From: Pseudomonadota bacterium
GTDB taxonomy: Bacteria; Desulfobacterota; Desulfobacteria; Desulfobacterales; RPRI01
Direction of reading: 5' to 3'
DNA length: 33,252 bases
Assembly (NCBI GenBank): GCA_018901125.1
Contig: JAHIFE010000049.1
Span: forward strand, 1-33,252
Shown: positions 1 to 8,194 of the stretch, in pieces
How the letters are laid out: every line of letters begins with the position of its first letter
Position numbering within the stretch: the first letter of the stretch is position 1
Notes under the pieces: model-generated
What the model saw: the letters and a program-made list of their open reading frames with translations, nothing else
The model's database searches: none
Told to the model about the DNA's origin: nothing
Made by a program: the position numbers and the translations under genes

Positions 1-35
1 CATGGTCATGTAAAAAGCTGGAAAACTCCACTTTT

Positions 36-133
36 GTCATTCCGGCGAAGGCCGGAAACCAGTAATTCCATTGGGTTCTGGATACCCCCGGCTTACAACC
101 TGCCGGGGCAGGCTTATCAAGTCCGGCATGACG
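36..133. repeat. REP-like imperfect palindrome
   Basis: The left arm starts GTCATTCCGG and the right arm ends TCCGGCATGAC, which are near-perfect reverse complements. Between them lie GGCCGG, TCTGGATACC and a CTGCCGGGGCAGG segment. This resembles the common intergenic family built on 'GTCATTCCGGCGAAGGCCGG' found in many bacterial genomes. It lies upstream of the plus-strand flp gene and has no coding potential. I recognise it by pattern memory only. Confidence 0.6.
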
Positions 134-210
134 GTTTAGGTGTTTCACAAAATTATTAAATGGCATATTAATTCCAAATGCGGTTACCCTGAAACGTATT
201 CAATTTGATG

Positions 211-239
211 TTGATATATATAGAATTTATGTATATAGA
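211..239 (+). promoter_or_regulatory. candidate sigma70 promoter for the left flp gene
   Basis: TTGATA (211-216), a 17-nt spacer, and TATAGA (234-239) lie about 70 nt before the flp start codon. The surroundings are very AT-rich, so chance matches are easy. Supported only by consensus and position. Confidence 0.35.
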
Positions 240-307
240 TTATACAATACATTACATTAATAAAATTAAGTATGCGAATTATTGATCACAACCTAAAAGG
301 ATCATTA

Positions 308-469
308 ATGAAAGAAATTAAAAGGTTTCTTAATGAGCAGACCGGGGTAACCTCTATCGAGTATGCCCTGATAGCTGCTCTGATAGCTGTGGTTATAGCG
401 GGGGCGGTTGGGCTTTTAGGGGTAAAGGTTCAGGGACTTTATCAGAGTGTTTTAGATGCATTTCCATAA
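308..469 (+). CDS. flp: Flp-type type IVc pilin (left copy)
   Basis: This encodes a 53-residue pilin that would be cleaved by the TadV peptidase and polymerised into Tad/Flp pili. It has a short basic leader (MKEIKRFLNEQTG) and the processing motif G13-VTSIEYAL, with the conserved Glu at +5 and Tyr at +6 of the mature protein, then one hydrophobic helix (about 20-42). The ATG at 308 is preferred because AAAAGGA lies 6-7 nt upstream and the leader then has family-typical length. An ATG at 272 would add 12 atypical residues. The gene is on the opposite strand to the rest of the Tad locus and about 13 kb from the other pilin gene at 13174. The two pilins share the GVT-EY core but differ elsewhere, so they look like paralogues rather than a recent duplication. 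It may be a minor or alternative pilin (inference). Confidence 0.88.
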   Translation: MKEIKRFLNEQTGVTSIEYALIAALIAVVIAGAVGLLGVKVQGLYQSVLDAFP

Positions 470-533
470 GAATGTAATCGCATTGTAAGGCCCTAAAGTC
501 AGGTGTTCACAAGCCATAAAAATCTATAATGCT

Positions 534-675
534 GAGCCAGTTTTAAAACGTCCCATTTTGGCCGATCTCTGCGTTGGGCAAAAATTTTCATCCTCGAAAT
601 ACTCCATGTATTCCTGCGGTTAAAATTTTCACCCGCCTTGACCTTGACCAAACTGAAACGTTTTAAAAGTGGCTC
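534..675. repeat. MITE-like long-hairpin repeat, copy 1
   Basis: This 142-bp element has 18-bp terminal inverted repeats (left GAGCCAGTTTTAAAACGT; right arm reads GAGCCACTTTTAAAACGT on the other strand, one mismatch). Internal complementary blocks surround AAAATTTT, and the centre is AATAC-TCCAT-GTATT, so the whole unit can fold into one long hairpin. Near-identical copies occur at 18521-18663 (inverted) and 33109-33250. It lies between the convergent ends of flp and the TPR lipoprotein gene, where it could also act as a terminator. An open frame across it is an artefact of the repeat. Confidence 0.9.
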
Positions 676-719
676 TGTTGTTTGCGGCATAAAATTGCTG
701 ACAAAGTATTCATTCACAA

Positions 720-1712
720 TTATGGGATGTTAGAAGGGGGGCTTTGGGCGGATGAAGCCCGAATCGTCTGCTTTGCTTCTTTTATTTTCTGATGAGCTTT
801 GACGAAAAACCCGGGTTTTAACTCTATGGCTTTATCAAAGGCCTGGATGGCTTTTTCAGGTTGTCCCTTATAGAGAAGAAGACATCCCAGATTGTAGTAA
901 GCATTTGCTTCATCTCCTCCCTTTTTGAAGGCCTCCAGTGCTTCAGCGTATTTTCCCATATGGCCAAGTACCATAGCCATGTTATTGTAAACCTTTGGGT
1001 TGGCAGTTCCCAGTCTTATTGCTTCCGAAAATGCAAGCTCAGCCTTTTCCTTATCACCTTGCAATGCTAAAGATATTCCAAGGTTATTGTAAAGAAATCC
1101 TATCTCAGGCTGGATTGAAATGGCTGCTTTATAACTGGCTATCGCTTTCTCATATTCATTCTGCCGATCGTAGATAATTCCCAGAAAGTTATAAGATTGC
1201 CATAGCGAAGGATTTAATTGAACCGCTTTTTGAAAATTTACCTTGGCGTTTTCATAGTCGTGGTTCAGCAAACAAACCCGGCCCAAGCCTTCATAAGCCA
1301 TTGCATACTTGGCATCAACATTGATTATTGTCTGGAATTCGCTCCCGGCTTCTTTATTTAAGCCCTTCACAAGGAACAGTTGCCCTGTCTTATAACGTAC
1401 ACGCAGTCGATTGGGATCCATTGACAGGGATTTGGTATATTGGATAAAGGCTAAATCATACTTTCCCTGTTGGTAATACCGGTCTCCCAGCTTTTCATAT
1501 CCGTCTGCATTCAGTTCAGGAATTTTTTGAGCCGCTTTTTCTTCAGCAGCCATTTCTGCTTTTTGTTTTTCCAGCATCCGGCTGTGTTCATTTGCCGTAA
1601 GAAGGTTTTTCCGGATAGACGGGGATGAGGCGCACCCCAATAAAAAGATCACAATAAAAGGTACAATAAATGTTTTAATAAATAAATTCCTCAATAAAAA
1701 ATTATCAGACAT
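720..1712 (-). CDS. TPR-repeat lipoprotein of the Tad locus
   Basis: This is a 330-residue predicted lipoprotein. The N-terminus has a hydrophobic stretch ending in the lipobox LLGC (Cys27). From about residue 50 to 310 there are about seven tetratricopeptide repeats, recognisable by the G-Y/A-F-P spacing. TPR lipoproteins (TadD, PilF/PilW-like) help assemble the outer-membrane secretin in Tad and type IV pilus systems, so a pilotin-like role is inferred from context. It is the last gene of the minus-strand Tad block, separated from the other TPR lipoprotein by the GxxExxY cassette. The ATG and the next two codons lie inside the left direct repeat at 1702-1850, and no good Shine-Dalgarno precedes it. 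A TTGAGG motif lies just inside the coding region, so the original start may have been altered when the repeat arrived. Confidence 0.82.
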   Translation of the reverse strand: MSDNFLLRNLFIKTFIVPFIVIFLLGCASSPSIRKNLLTANEHSRMLEKQKAEMAAEEKAAQKIPELNADGYEKLGDRYYQQGKYDLAFIQYTKSLSMDPNRLRVRYKTGQLFLVKGLNKEAGSEFQTIINVDAKYAMAYEGLGRVCLLNHDYENAKVNFQKAVQLNPSLWQSYNFLGIIYDRQNEYEKAIASYKAAISIQPEIGFLYNNLGISLALQGDKEKAELAFSEAIRLGTANPKVYNNMAMVLGHMGKYAEALEAFKKGGDEANAYYNLGCLLLYKGQPEKAIQAFDKAIELKPGFFVKAHQKIKEAKQTIRASSAQSPPSNIP

Positions 1713-1850
1713 GATTTACATGATTAACATGATTATTTTCAGGACCGCTCCGGGAGAGCGGCCATAAACTCTATCCTAATATTTTTCCCTTTGTTTTTCT
1801 TGCCGCAGGCAACATCCTGTCGATCCTGTTAATCCTGTCTAAAACACTCT
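1702..1850. repeat. direct repeat flanking the GxxExxY gene, left copy
   Basis: This shares long blocks with 2272-2378. First is a run of the 9-nt unit (ATGATTTAC, ATGATTAAC, ATGATTATT), then TTTTCCCTTTG, then TTGCCGCAGGCAACATCCTG, then ATCCTGTTAATCCTGTC. This copy carries about 43 extra bases containing a CCGCTC-CGGGA-GAGCGG hairpin (1745-1761). The ATGATT and ATCCTG runs are imperfectly complementary to each other, so each copy is also a loose palindrome. Confidence 0.85.
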
Positions 1851-1861
1851 GTGAATTGCAG

Positions 1862-2242
1862 TTACTGTTTTTCTTTTGCTGTACGATATTTGCGTTTGAC
1901 GTCAACGCCAGTTGAACCAAAATTGATCAGCAGGCCAACTTCAATTTCTGTTGCCACCAGATAATTCACCAACTGTGCTTCATGAATCTTTCCGAGCCGT
2001 TCCACGGACTTTAACTCGACAATCAGCTCATCTTCTATGAGCAAATCTGCAAAAAAATTGCCGACGACCTGGCCTCTATAGTGTACCTTTAAGGGACTTT
2101 CCTGCTGTACTTCCAGGCCTGAGGTTTCAATTTCGATGACCATCGCTTTTCGATAGACGCTTTCTAAAAAACCAAATCCCAGTTTGTTGTAAACCTGGTA
2201 AGCGCAACCGATCACTTTATGCGTCAAGTCATCTTTGTCCAA
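1862..2242 (-). CDS. GxxExxY family protein
   Basis: This 126-residue protein carries the family signature G-F-L-E-S-V-Y (about residues 24-30). Downstream is a DLLIEDELIVELKSV segment that looks like the D...E-x-K core of the PD-(D/E)xK nuclease fold assigned to this family. The biological role of GxxExxY proteins is not settled. The start is TTG at 2242, with an AAGGGG ribosome-binding site upstream; the codons immediately upstream include no alternative start. It sits between two TPR lipoprotein genes of the Tad block and is bracketed by direct repeats of roughly 100-150 bp (1702-1850 and 2272-2378), so it looks like an inserted cassette rather than a pilus gene. Confidence 0.88.
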   Translation of the reverse strand: MDKDDLTHKVIGCAYQVYNKLGFGFLESVYRKAMVIEIETSGLEVQQESPLKVHYRGQVVGNFFADLLIEDELIVELKSVERLGKIHEAQLVNYLVATEIEVGLLINFGSTGVDVKRKYRTAKEKQ

Positions 2243-2271
2243 TAGATTATCCCCTTCGCCACAACAAAAAC

Positions 2272-2378
2272 TTATCAGACATGATTTACATGATTAACAT
2301 GATTATTTTTCCCTTTGTTTTTTATTGCCGCAGGCAACATCCTGTCGATCCTGTTAATCCTGTCTAAAAAAACCTCTG
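2272..2378. repeat. direct repeat flanking the GxxExxY gene, right copy
   Basis: This is the partner of 1702-1850 without the 43-base insert. It contains the ATGATT(T/A)AC runs at its left and the ATCCTGTCG/ATCCTGTTA/ATCCTGTCT runs at its right. It fills nearly the whole gap between the GxxExxY start and the end of the upstream TPR gene. Confidence 0.85.
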
Positions 2379-3512
2379 TCATATTTTACTGAGCTTCTTG
2401 ACTGATGGAATGTCTTTGCCGATAATTATTTTAACATTGGTTTGGGGCCGGTCAAAGCTCGTTTCCTGTTTTATGTTTTGTGATCCGGGTATTTGGCCTG
2501 CCAGTCGGAAGGCTGCCTCACGATATCCTTTTTGATAATAGATTGTTGTGGCGCGGTGGTTAAAATGATCGGCATTTGTGATGTAGCTTACGGTAAGTCC
2601 TCTGTCATGCAAATAATTAGAAAGTTGGCGGGCTGCGCCGTTTACTCCATTGCCATTGGAAACTTCAATGCCCGTGCTTTTGTCGGAAACCGGTGTATTC
2701 TCAACCGAGAGACTATTCCCATTATCAGCAACTTGAATTATCAGGTTTGAAGGCTTCTTTAAAGAATGTTTTTCCATGGCTGATGATAAATGGGTGTCTG
2801 TAGCTTGAAATAACCGCGCCAGGGTATCTGTTGTCCTGGAAGCAAGCTTTGCACGGTCAAAAGAAGGGTCAAGCTTTAAGGCTTCCGAATAATGATCTTT
2901 GGCGGCCCGAAACTTTCCCTGCCGATAATAAATCTGAGCTATGTTAAAGTTTGCCTGCGATTCATTCCCAGCCAGCTTAAACTCATCCAGGGCTATATCC
3001 ATCCGGTCTGCAGAGGCAAAGGCCAGCCCCAGGTTATTGTGAAAACCTGCTTTTTTGGGATTCAGAGCGATGGCTTTTTGCAGAACGGGAATCGCCTCGT
3101 CAATACGTCCCTGAAGAAAGTAAGAATATCCAAGATTGTTCTGAATATAGTCCAGATTTGGGTTCAATTGTAAAGCTCTTTGATACGAAGCTTGGGCGTT
3201 AGAGTAATCTTTCAATCGGTCGTATGAAACACCCATTGCATTAAGAGCTTTGACATGTTTTGAATCGATAAGAATAACTTTCTTGAATTCTTCCAAAGCC
3301 TTTTTATGTTCACCTCTCTCCTGATAATAACAAGCAAGAAGGTAGTGGGAATCCGGGTTCCCCTGAACCGGCCGAACACTGTAAATAAAACGGCTTATCA
3401 AGTTATGGAGTTTGGGGCCTGATTCATTAATTGTTGAACAACCGGTTATTAAGACAAGAGCGAAAATTCCGGTTATGGCAAGGGCGGTACCTTTTTTTAT
3501 TTTACTTTTCAT
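2379..3512 (-). CDS. tadD: TadD-like TPR lipoprotein with LytR_C-like C-terminus
   Basis: This 377-residue lipoprotein has lipobox LITGC (Cys25) after a hydrophobic segment. About five to six TPR units follow from residue 50 to 230. Then comes a polar linker (about 235-280) and a C-terminal module from about 283 to 370 that resembles the LytR/CpsA/Psr C-terminal domain (core I-E-V-S-N-G-N-G-V-N-G-A-A). It is immediately upstream of the GxxExxY cassette and 22 bp downstream of tadC, and lies on the same strand. The TPR lipoprotein position matches TadD, which is needed for pilus assembly at the outer membrane. The LytR_C-like tail, a domain often linked to cell-wall or envelope polymers, may anchor or sense the envelope (inference). 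Confidence 0.82.
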   Translation of the reverse strand: MKSKIKKGTALAITGIFALVLITGCSTINESGPKLHNLISRFIYSVRPVQGNPDSHYLLACYYQERGEHKKALEEFKKVILIDSKHVKALNAMGVSYDRLKDYSNAQASYQRALQLNPNLDYIQNNLGYSYFLQGRIDEAIPVLQKAIALNPKKAGFHNNLGLAFASADRMDIALDEFKLAGNESQANFNIAQIYYRQGKFRAAKDHYSEALKLDPSFDRAKLASRTTDTLARLFQATDTHLSSAMEKHSLKKPSNLIIQVADNGNSLSVENTPVSDKSTGIEVSNGNGVNGAARQLSNYLHDRGLTVSYITNADHFNHRATTIYYQKGYREAAFRLAGQIPGSQNIKQETSFDRPQTNVKIIIGKDIPSVKKLSKI

Positions 3513-3534
3513 TTTGAATTCTCACGTTTATTCA

Positions 3535-4485
3535 TTATTTGTCCAGAGCGGGCAGCATGACCCTGATTATGCGGATGGCAGCCGGTCCCATTATGACAAT
3601 AAAGAGCGAAGGGAAGATGAAGAAAATCAATGGGAACAAAAGTTTTGTCGGCATCTTTGCTGCTATCTCCTCGGCCCTTTGGAATCTTTTAACCCGCATG
3701 GCATCGGAATGAACCCGCAAGGTTTGTGCTATACTGGTGCCAAAACGATCTGTCTGGATAAGCAGAGAGACCAATATATCCACTTCTTCCAGGTCCGTGC
3801 GCATTGCCAGACCTTTAAGAGCATCCCGCCGCTGTTTGCCTGCCCGCATTTCCAGATTCATAAAATTGAATTCGTCGCTCACAGTTTTGTTGTGCATTTT
3901 CATTTCTTCGCCAACCTTAAGAATGGTTGCATCAAGCCCGATGCCCGCTTCTGAGCATACAACCATAAGATCGAGAGCATCCGGAAGGCCAAGAAACATC
4001 TCTTCTTTCCTCCGGGCTGTCCTGATTTTCAGCCACAGGTCAGGAAGGTAGAGACCTGTGGCCGCACTCAGAATGCTTAATATCAGGAAGATAGAAGATG
4101 ACATGGTAGGAATTGAAATAATCTTGATCAGTACAAAGAGGCAGAGAAAAAGTACGGCGAGCAGCATTTTCACGCCAAAGAAAATGAGTGCGGCATTTTC
4201 TTGTCTGATTCCTGCTTTAAGGAACATATTCCGGTGATAAGAAGGTTTCTCTTCCCCGGTCGGCTTCACAAAGCGGCCCAAAAAGTCCAGAATCTTAAGC
4301 CAATTACCTTTTATCGCCGGGATAAACTTATCTTGTAACATTTCCGGGAAATAGCCCTCGGGTTCTCTTATCCTCTTTGTTAAATCACTTCTCTCTTTAT
4401 AAAAGACCACCACAAGGTATGCGCCAAAAATAAGCATTGCCACCCCGACAAACGTCAAAACAGCTATAATAAGTAATTGATCCAT
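3535..4485 (-). CDS. tadC: TadC inner-membrane platform protein
   Basis: This 316-residue polytopic protein has an N-terminal membrane helix (about 5-28), two further helices (about 98-150), a cytoplasmic T2SSF domain (about 165-285, including LPDALDLMVVCSEAGIGLD and the R-G-x-L/F-G-T-S region), and a last hydrophobic segment near 287-312. GspF-type proteins form the inner-membrane platform on which the TadA ATPase acts. TadC follows TadB after 9 bp, the usual pair order. The shorter length compared with canonical GspF (about 400) is normal because Tad systems split the platform into TadB and TadC. Confidence 0.92.
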   Translation of the reverse strand: MDQLLIIAVLTFVGVAMLIFGAYLVVVFYKERSDLTKRIREPEGYFPEMLQDKFIPAIKGNWLKILDFLGRFVKPTGEEKPSYHRNMFLKAGIRQENAALIFFGVKMLLAVLFLCLFVLIKIISIPTMSSSIFLILSILSAATGLYLPDLWLKIRTARRKEEMFLGLPDALDLMVVCSEAGIGLDATILKVGEEMKMHNKTVSDEFNFMNLEMRAGKQRRDALKGLAMRTDLEEVDILVSLLIQTDRFGTSIAQTLRVHSDAMRVKRFQRAEEIAAKMPTKLLFPLIFFIFPSLFIVIMGPAAIRIIRVMLPALDK

Positions 4486-4494
4486 CCCTGGCTC

Positions 4495-5466
4495 CTATAT
4501 CTTAATGACTGTAATCTTTTTCGTGATAAGTGCACCCAGGATCATCATAGTTATCCCAAGTCCGATCATGATATGGCCTATGGGGTCTTGAATCAGCAGC
4601 AGCATATAATCCGGGTTCAGATAGGTAATCGCCAGAGCAATCAGGAAGGGCAGGGCAAGCAAAATGGTAGCTGAAAGTTTTCCTTCTGCTGCAAGAACCT
4701 TGATCTTTCCTTGCAGTTTGAACCGTTCCCGTATAAGACGACATATATTTTCGAGAGTCTCGGCGAGATTTCCACCGCTTTCCCTCTGGAGGTTGATTGC
4801 CACTACGAAAAACCTTAAGTCAGGACACTCTATGCGGTGGGATAAATTTTTCAGCGCCTCAGACACCTCTAAACCAAAATTAATCTCTCCCAGAGTTTTG
4901 TCGAATTCCCTGCTCACCGGGTCATCCATTTCTTCGGCTACCATTTTCATACTTCCAGTAAAGGCATTGCCTGCCTTTAAAGACCGGGCTATCAGATCCA
5001 GCGCCTCCGGTAATTGTCTCTCAAACTTTTGCATCCTGTGTTTCTTTTTAGAAAGGACATATAAATAAGGAATTGTTCCTGCGATTATCCCTGCAATTCC
5101 CGCAAGAAGATAATTGGAAATCATTCGGGTGCTAATCAGGAATCCGATTGTGGCAAGGAGCAGGGAAGAGATGATAAAAACACCGAGCGGACTCTGGATT
5201 CCTGCCTGTTCCAGAAGAAAGTTCATCCTCCTGGACAAGGAAAGTTTGAGCAGTATCCGGTTCAGGAAGGGAATTTCGCTTAATACCAAGCGGCGTTCCA
5301 GAACGTCTGTTCCATCTGATCCTGCTTGAGCCATAAATCTTAGACGCCTTTGCACCCTTTTCTTTTCAGGATCCTGCAGCGTTCGCCAAATCCCGTAGCC
5401 GCCTTGCGCCAACAGCAGAATGGCTATAAAGACTCCAACTCCGATCCAGATATCCATGTTAACCAT
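4495..5466 (-). CDS. tadB: TadB inner-membrane platform protein
   Basis: This protein of about 323 residues has an N-terminal helix, a pair of helices around 100-145, a T2SSF domain (about 155-280, with the LPEALDLIARSLKAGNAF motif), and C-terminal helices. It forms the platform with TadC. I prefer the ATG at 5466 because GGAGG is then 8 nt upstream; an ATG two codons earlier (5472) would have the ribosome site only 2 nt away. It is separated from tadA by about 45 bp and from tadC by 9 bp. Confidence 0.92.
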   Translation of the reverse strand: MVNMDIWIGVGVFIAILLLAQGGYGIWRTLQDPEKKRVQRRLRFMAQAGSDGTDVLERRLVLSEIPFLNRILLKLSLSRRMNFLLEQAGIQSPLGVFIISSLLLATIGFLISTRMISNYLLAGIAGIIAGTIPYLYVLSKKKHRMQKFERQLPEALDLIARSLKAGNAFTGSMKMVAEEMDDPVSREFDKTLGEINFGLEVSEALKNLSHRIECPDLRFFVVAINLQRESGGNLAETLENICRLIRERFKLQGKIKVLAAEGKLSATILLALPFLIALAITYLNPDYMLLLIQDPIGHIMIGLGITMMILGALITKKITVIKI

Positions 5467-5513
5467 GTTCATTTCCTCCGTGCAAAAAATTCTCTTCTTG
5501 TTGTTTTCCCCTT

Positions 5514-6908
5514 TTAAATCTCATAAACTTTATCCGGATTAAACATATCGGAGGGGACAGGAACTCCGGCAGTTTTGAATCGTTCGACAAATTTGGGTCT
5601 GATCCCGGTTGCCCGAAACCGTCCCTTTACTGCTCCCTCGGAGTCGATTCCGGTCTGCTCGAAGGAAAAAATCTCCTGCATGGTAATGACTTCTCCCTCC
5701 ATGCCGGTAATTTCCTCTATGCTGATGATCTTGCGGCTGCCGTCCGCAAGCCTTGCCAGCTGGAGGACTACGTCTAAAGCCGAGCCAATGTATTTTCTAA
5801 TGGCATTACCGGGGAAATTGTGGCCGCTTATAGCGATGAGGGTTTCCAGCCGTGTGAGAGCATCACGTGTAGAGTTGGCATGAATAGTCGAAAGTGATCC
5901 ATCATGTCCGGTGTTCATTGCCTGGAGCATGTCTAAGACTTCGCTTCCCCTGACCTCCCCAAGAATAATACGATCGGGACGCATACGCAGGCTGTTTCGG
6001 ACCAGATCGCGTGCCGTTACCTCGCCTTTACCCTCGATGTTGGGGGGGCGTGTTTCCAGGCGGACCACATGTTCCTGTTTCATTTGCAGCTCGGCTGAAT
6101 CCTCAATGGTTACAATGCGTTCACTTCCAGGAATAAAGCGGGAAAGAACGTTTAACAAGGTAGTTTTACCCGTTCCCGTTCCCCCGGAGATCAACACGTT
6201 CAGCCTGACCTTTACGATATTCTTTAAAAGTTCACCGATCTCGGTTGTTATAGTCTTCAGGGTCAACAGGTCACCCAATTCCAGAGGATCTATGGCAAAC
6301 CGGCGGATTGAGAGTATGGGACCATCAATAGCAAGGGGCGGAATAATAGCATTGACGCGTGACCCATCGGCCAGCCTGGCATCCACCATAGGAGAGGATT
6401 CGTCTATCCGGCGTCCCACCGCAGAGACAATCTTATCAATTATCCGGCGTAAATGGAGATTGTCTTTAAATCGTCCCTCTGTCAGTTCCAGCTTGCCAAA
6501 CCTTTCTACATAAATTTGCTGATAGGTATTGACAAGGATGTCGGATACAGAGGTATCCCTCATCAAAGGTTCCAGAGGTCCCAGCCCCATCACCTCATCC
6601 TGGATCTCCCGAACAAATTGTTCCCTTTCATTGGCGTTTAAAGGGAATCCATTGTCCTCAAGCAGTATCTTCTCCACCATCCTTCTTATTTCCTGCTTTA
6701 GGCTGGGTTCGTTGAAGGAGTTAATCAAAGAGAGGTCGATGTTGTCCAGGAGGCGGTTGTGAATTCTGGTTTTGAATTCCTGGTATGCATTGCCGATAAT
6801 TGTCTGAGCGCTGGTATTGGTGTTCTTTCCGTTAGCATTTTTTTCATTGTAAGTTCCTAAACGAGCTGTTTTCGCCTCCGAACTTTTACGAAAACTCAGC
6901 ATGGACAT
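5514..6908 (-). CDS. tadA: TadA/CpaF secretion ATPase
   Basis: This 464-residue ATPase powers Flp pilus extension. Walker A is GGTGTGKTT (242-250), the Asp/Glu box is around [11 protein letters not shown] (265-275), and Walker B is RIILGEVRG (313-321). The His box follows at [13 protein letters not shown] (333-345). The N-terminal 100 residues match the CpaF-type extension seen before the GspE-like N-domain. The start has GGGAG 8 nt upstream. A 103-bp gap separates it from tadZ, enough for an internal promoter, though none is clear. Confidence 0.96.
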   Translation of the reverse strand: MSMLSFRKSSEAKTARLGTYNEKNANGKNTNTSAQTIIGNAYQEFKTRIHNRLLDNIDLSLINSFNEPSLKQEIRRMVEKILLEDNGFPLNANEREQFVREIQDEVMGLGPLEPLMRDTSVSDILVNTYQQIYVERFGKLELTEGRFKDNLHLRRIIDKIVSAVGRRIDESSPMVDARLADGSRVNAIIPPLAIDGPILSIRRFAIDPLELGDLLTLKTITTEIGELLKNIVKVRLNVLISGGTGTGKTTLLNVLSRFIPGSERIVTIEDSAELQMKQEHVVRLETRPPNIEGKGEVTARDLVRNSLRMRPDRIILGEVRGSEVLDMLQAMNTGHDGSLSTIHANSTRDALTRLETLIAISGHNFPGNAIRKYIGSALDVVLQLARLADGSRKIISIEEITGMEGEVITMQEIFSFEQTGIDSEGAVKGRFRATGIRPKFVERFKTAGVPVPSDMFNPDKVYEI

Positions 6909-7011
6909 ATAAATATCTCCCTTTTCTTACATAGTGCCTTAGTAATGTTCTTGTATAAAATCCTGGATTCTTTTCTGAAATAGATTTATTTTTAAAATAT
7001 TTCCCAACTAT

Positions 7012-8187
7012 TTATAAACCCGTTTTTTTAAATTTATTCCAAAACCCGGTTTTTTCCTTTTCAGGGACACTTCCTCCAAGGATAGATGCCGCTAAATCAC
7101 GGAAACTTTTAGATATATCTGTATTTTTCCCAACTTCCAAAATAATTTTACCCAGGTTGATGGCCGTCATGGTTGTCTTAAAATCATTGGGAATCAACCA
7201 GGAAAAAGAGTGGTCAATACTTTGTTCCGATTCCTTAACTGTAAGCACGGGATCTTTTTCATAGCGATTTAAGATAATTTTAATTGTTTCCTTTTTCGGA
7301 TATCCCAGGTTTTGGAAAGTCCACAAAAGCCTTTTGATGTTGTTCAGGGACAGCAGGTTCAGAACTCCTACCACAATAACCGTGTCGGCAGTTTCCATGA
7401 TTTTCAGGGAAAGGTCCTCAAGCAGTGGCCCCCCGTCTATTATCGTATATTCAAAAGTTGACTGCATAACCTCCATGAGTTTTCCGATGGTATCGGGTGT
7501 TGTCTGATTCACCCCGTCCAGACCTGTCGGTGAAGTAAGAAGGAAAATTCCTGATGGATGCTTGTATAAAGAACTCTTCAGAAGGGTAGAATCCACTCGG
7601 GAGATGTTTTTGCCAATTTCCGCCCAGTCAAACGATTCTTTGACATCCAGAAAGATTGGAAGTTCACTGAAAGTCAGGTTCATGTCAACAAGTGCCACAG
7701 ACCGGTCGTGTCCCACAAGACCGGCTGCCAGGTTTACGGCAATGGTAGTGACTCCCACTCCGCCCTTGCTGCCGATTATGTGAATCAGCTTGCCTTTTCT
7801 TTTTTTCGCCTTGCCATCGGTATATTTTGTCCGGGTCTCTTTGAATTTCAGGAGGGCACGGCGAACCTCTTCAACCTTAATTGGCTGGGAGAAAAATTCC
7901 CTTGCTCCGGCTCTTAACGCTTCTATCAGAACCTCAGGTTCCAGCCTTGATGATGTCAGGTATATGGACCCAACTTTTTTGGATGACTGCATGGTATGGA
8001 TGAGTTTAAACTCTTCTTTCAAGTCATCCCCTATTTCGAGAATCAGGAGATCGCACGGTTTATCCGGAAATCTTTTGTCAAGGCGAAACCCCTCGATGGA
8101 GGCAATTACCTTTGTTAACTCTTCTGTGACCCGTGGATTTTTCACTTTCAGCTCGACAATGATATCTTCAGTCATATTACCTTCCAT
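7012..8187 (-). CDS. tadZ: TadZ/CpaE pilus localisation ATPase
   Basis: This 391-residue protein has two modules. An atypical receiver-like domain (about 10-120) is followed by a MinD/ParA-type ATPase with deviant Walker A KGGVGVTT (141-148) and an ALVDMNL switch region. TadZ/CpaE proteins position the Tad machine at the cell pole. The annotated ATG has a poor ribosome site. The ATG four codons later (8175) is preceded by GGAAGG at 4 nt and may be the true start. It lies 7 bp after the tadG-like gene. Confidence 0.92.
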   Translation of the reverse strand: MEGNMTEDIIVELKVKNPRVTEELTKVIASIEGFRLDKRFPDKPCDLLILEIGDDLKEEFKLIHTMQSSKKVGSIYLTSSRLEPEVLIEALRAGAREFFSQPIKVEEVRRALLKFKETRTKYTDGKAKKRKGKLIHIIGSKGGVGVTTIAVNLAAGLVGHDRSVALVDMNLTFSELPIFLDVKESFDWAEIGKNISRVDSTLLKSSLYKHPSGIFLLTSPTGLDGVNQTTPDTIGKLMEVMQSTFEYTIIDGGPLLEDLSLKIMETADTVIVVGVLNLLSLNNIKRLLWTFQNLGYPKKETIKIILNRYEKDPVLTVKESEQSIDHSFSWLIPNDFKTTMTAINLGKIILEVGKNTDISKSFRDLAASILGGSVPEKEKTGFWNKFKKTGL

Positions 8188-8194
8188 TAACTTT

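Noticed and set aside
499-717. 72-codon open frame on the minus strand
   Set aside because: It lies almost entirely in the MITE-like repeat and has no family resemblance or ribosome site.
1743-1763. intrinsic terminator between GxxExxY and the TPR gene
   Set aside because: The CCGCTC/GAGCGG hairpin has no T-run after it in either direction.
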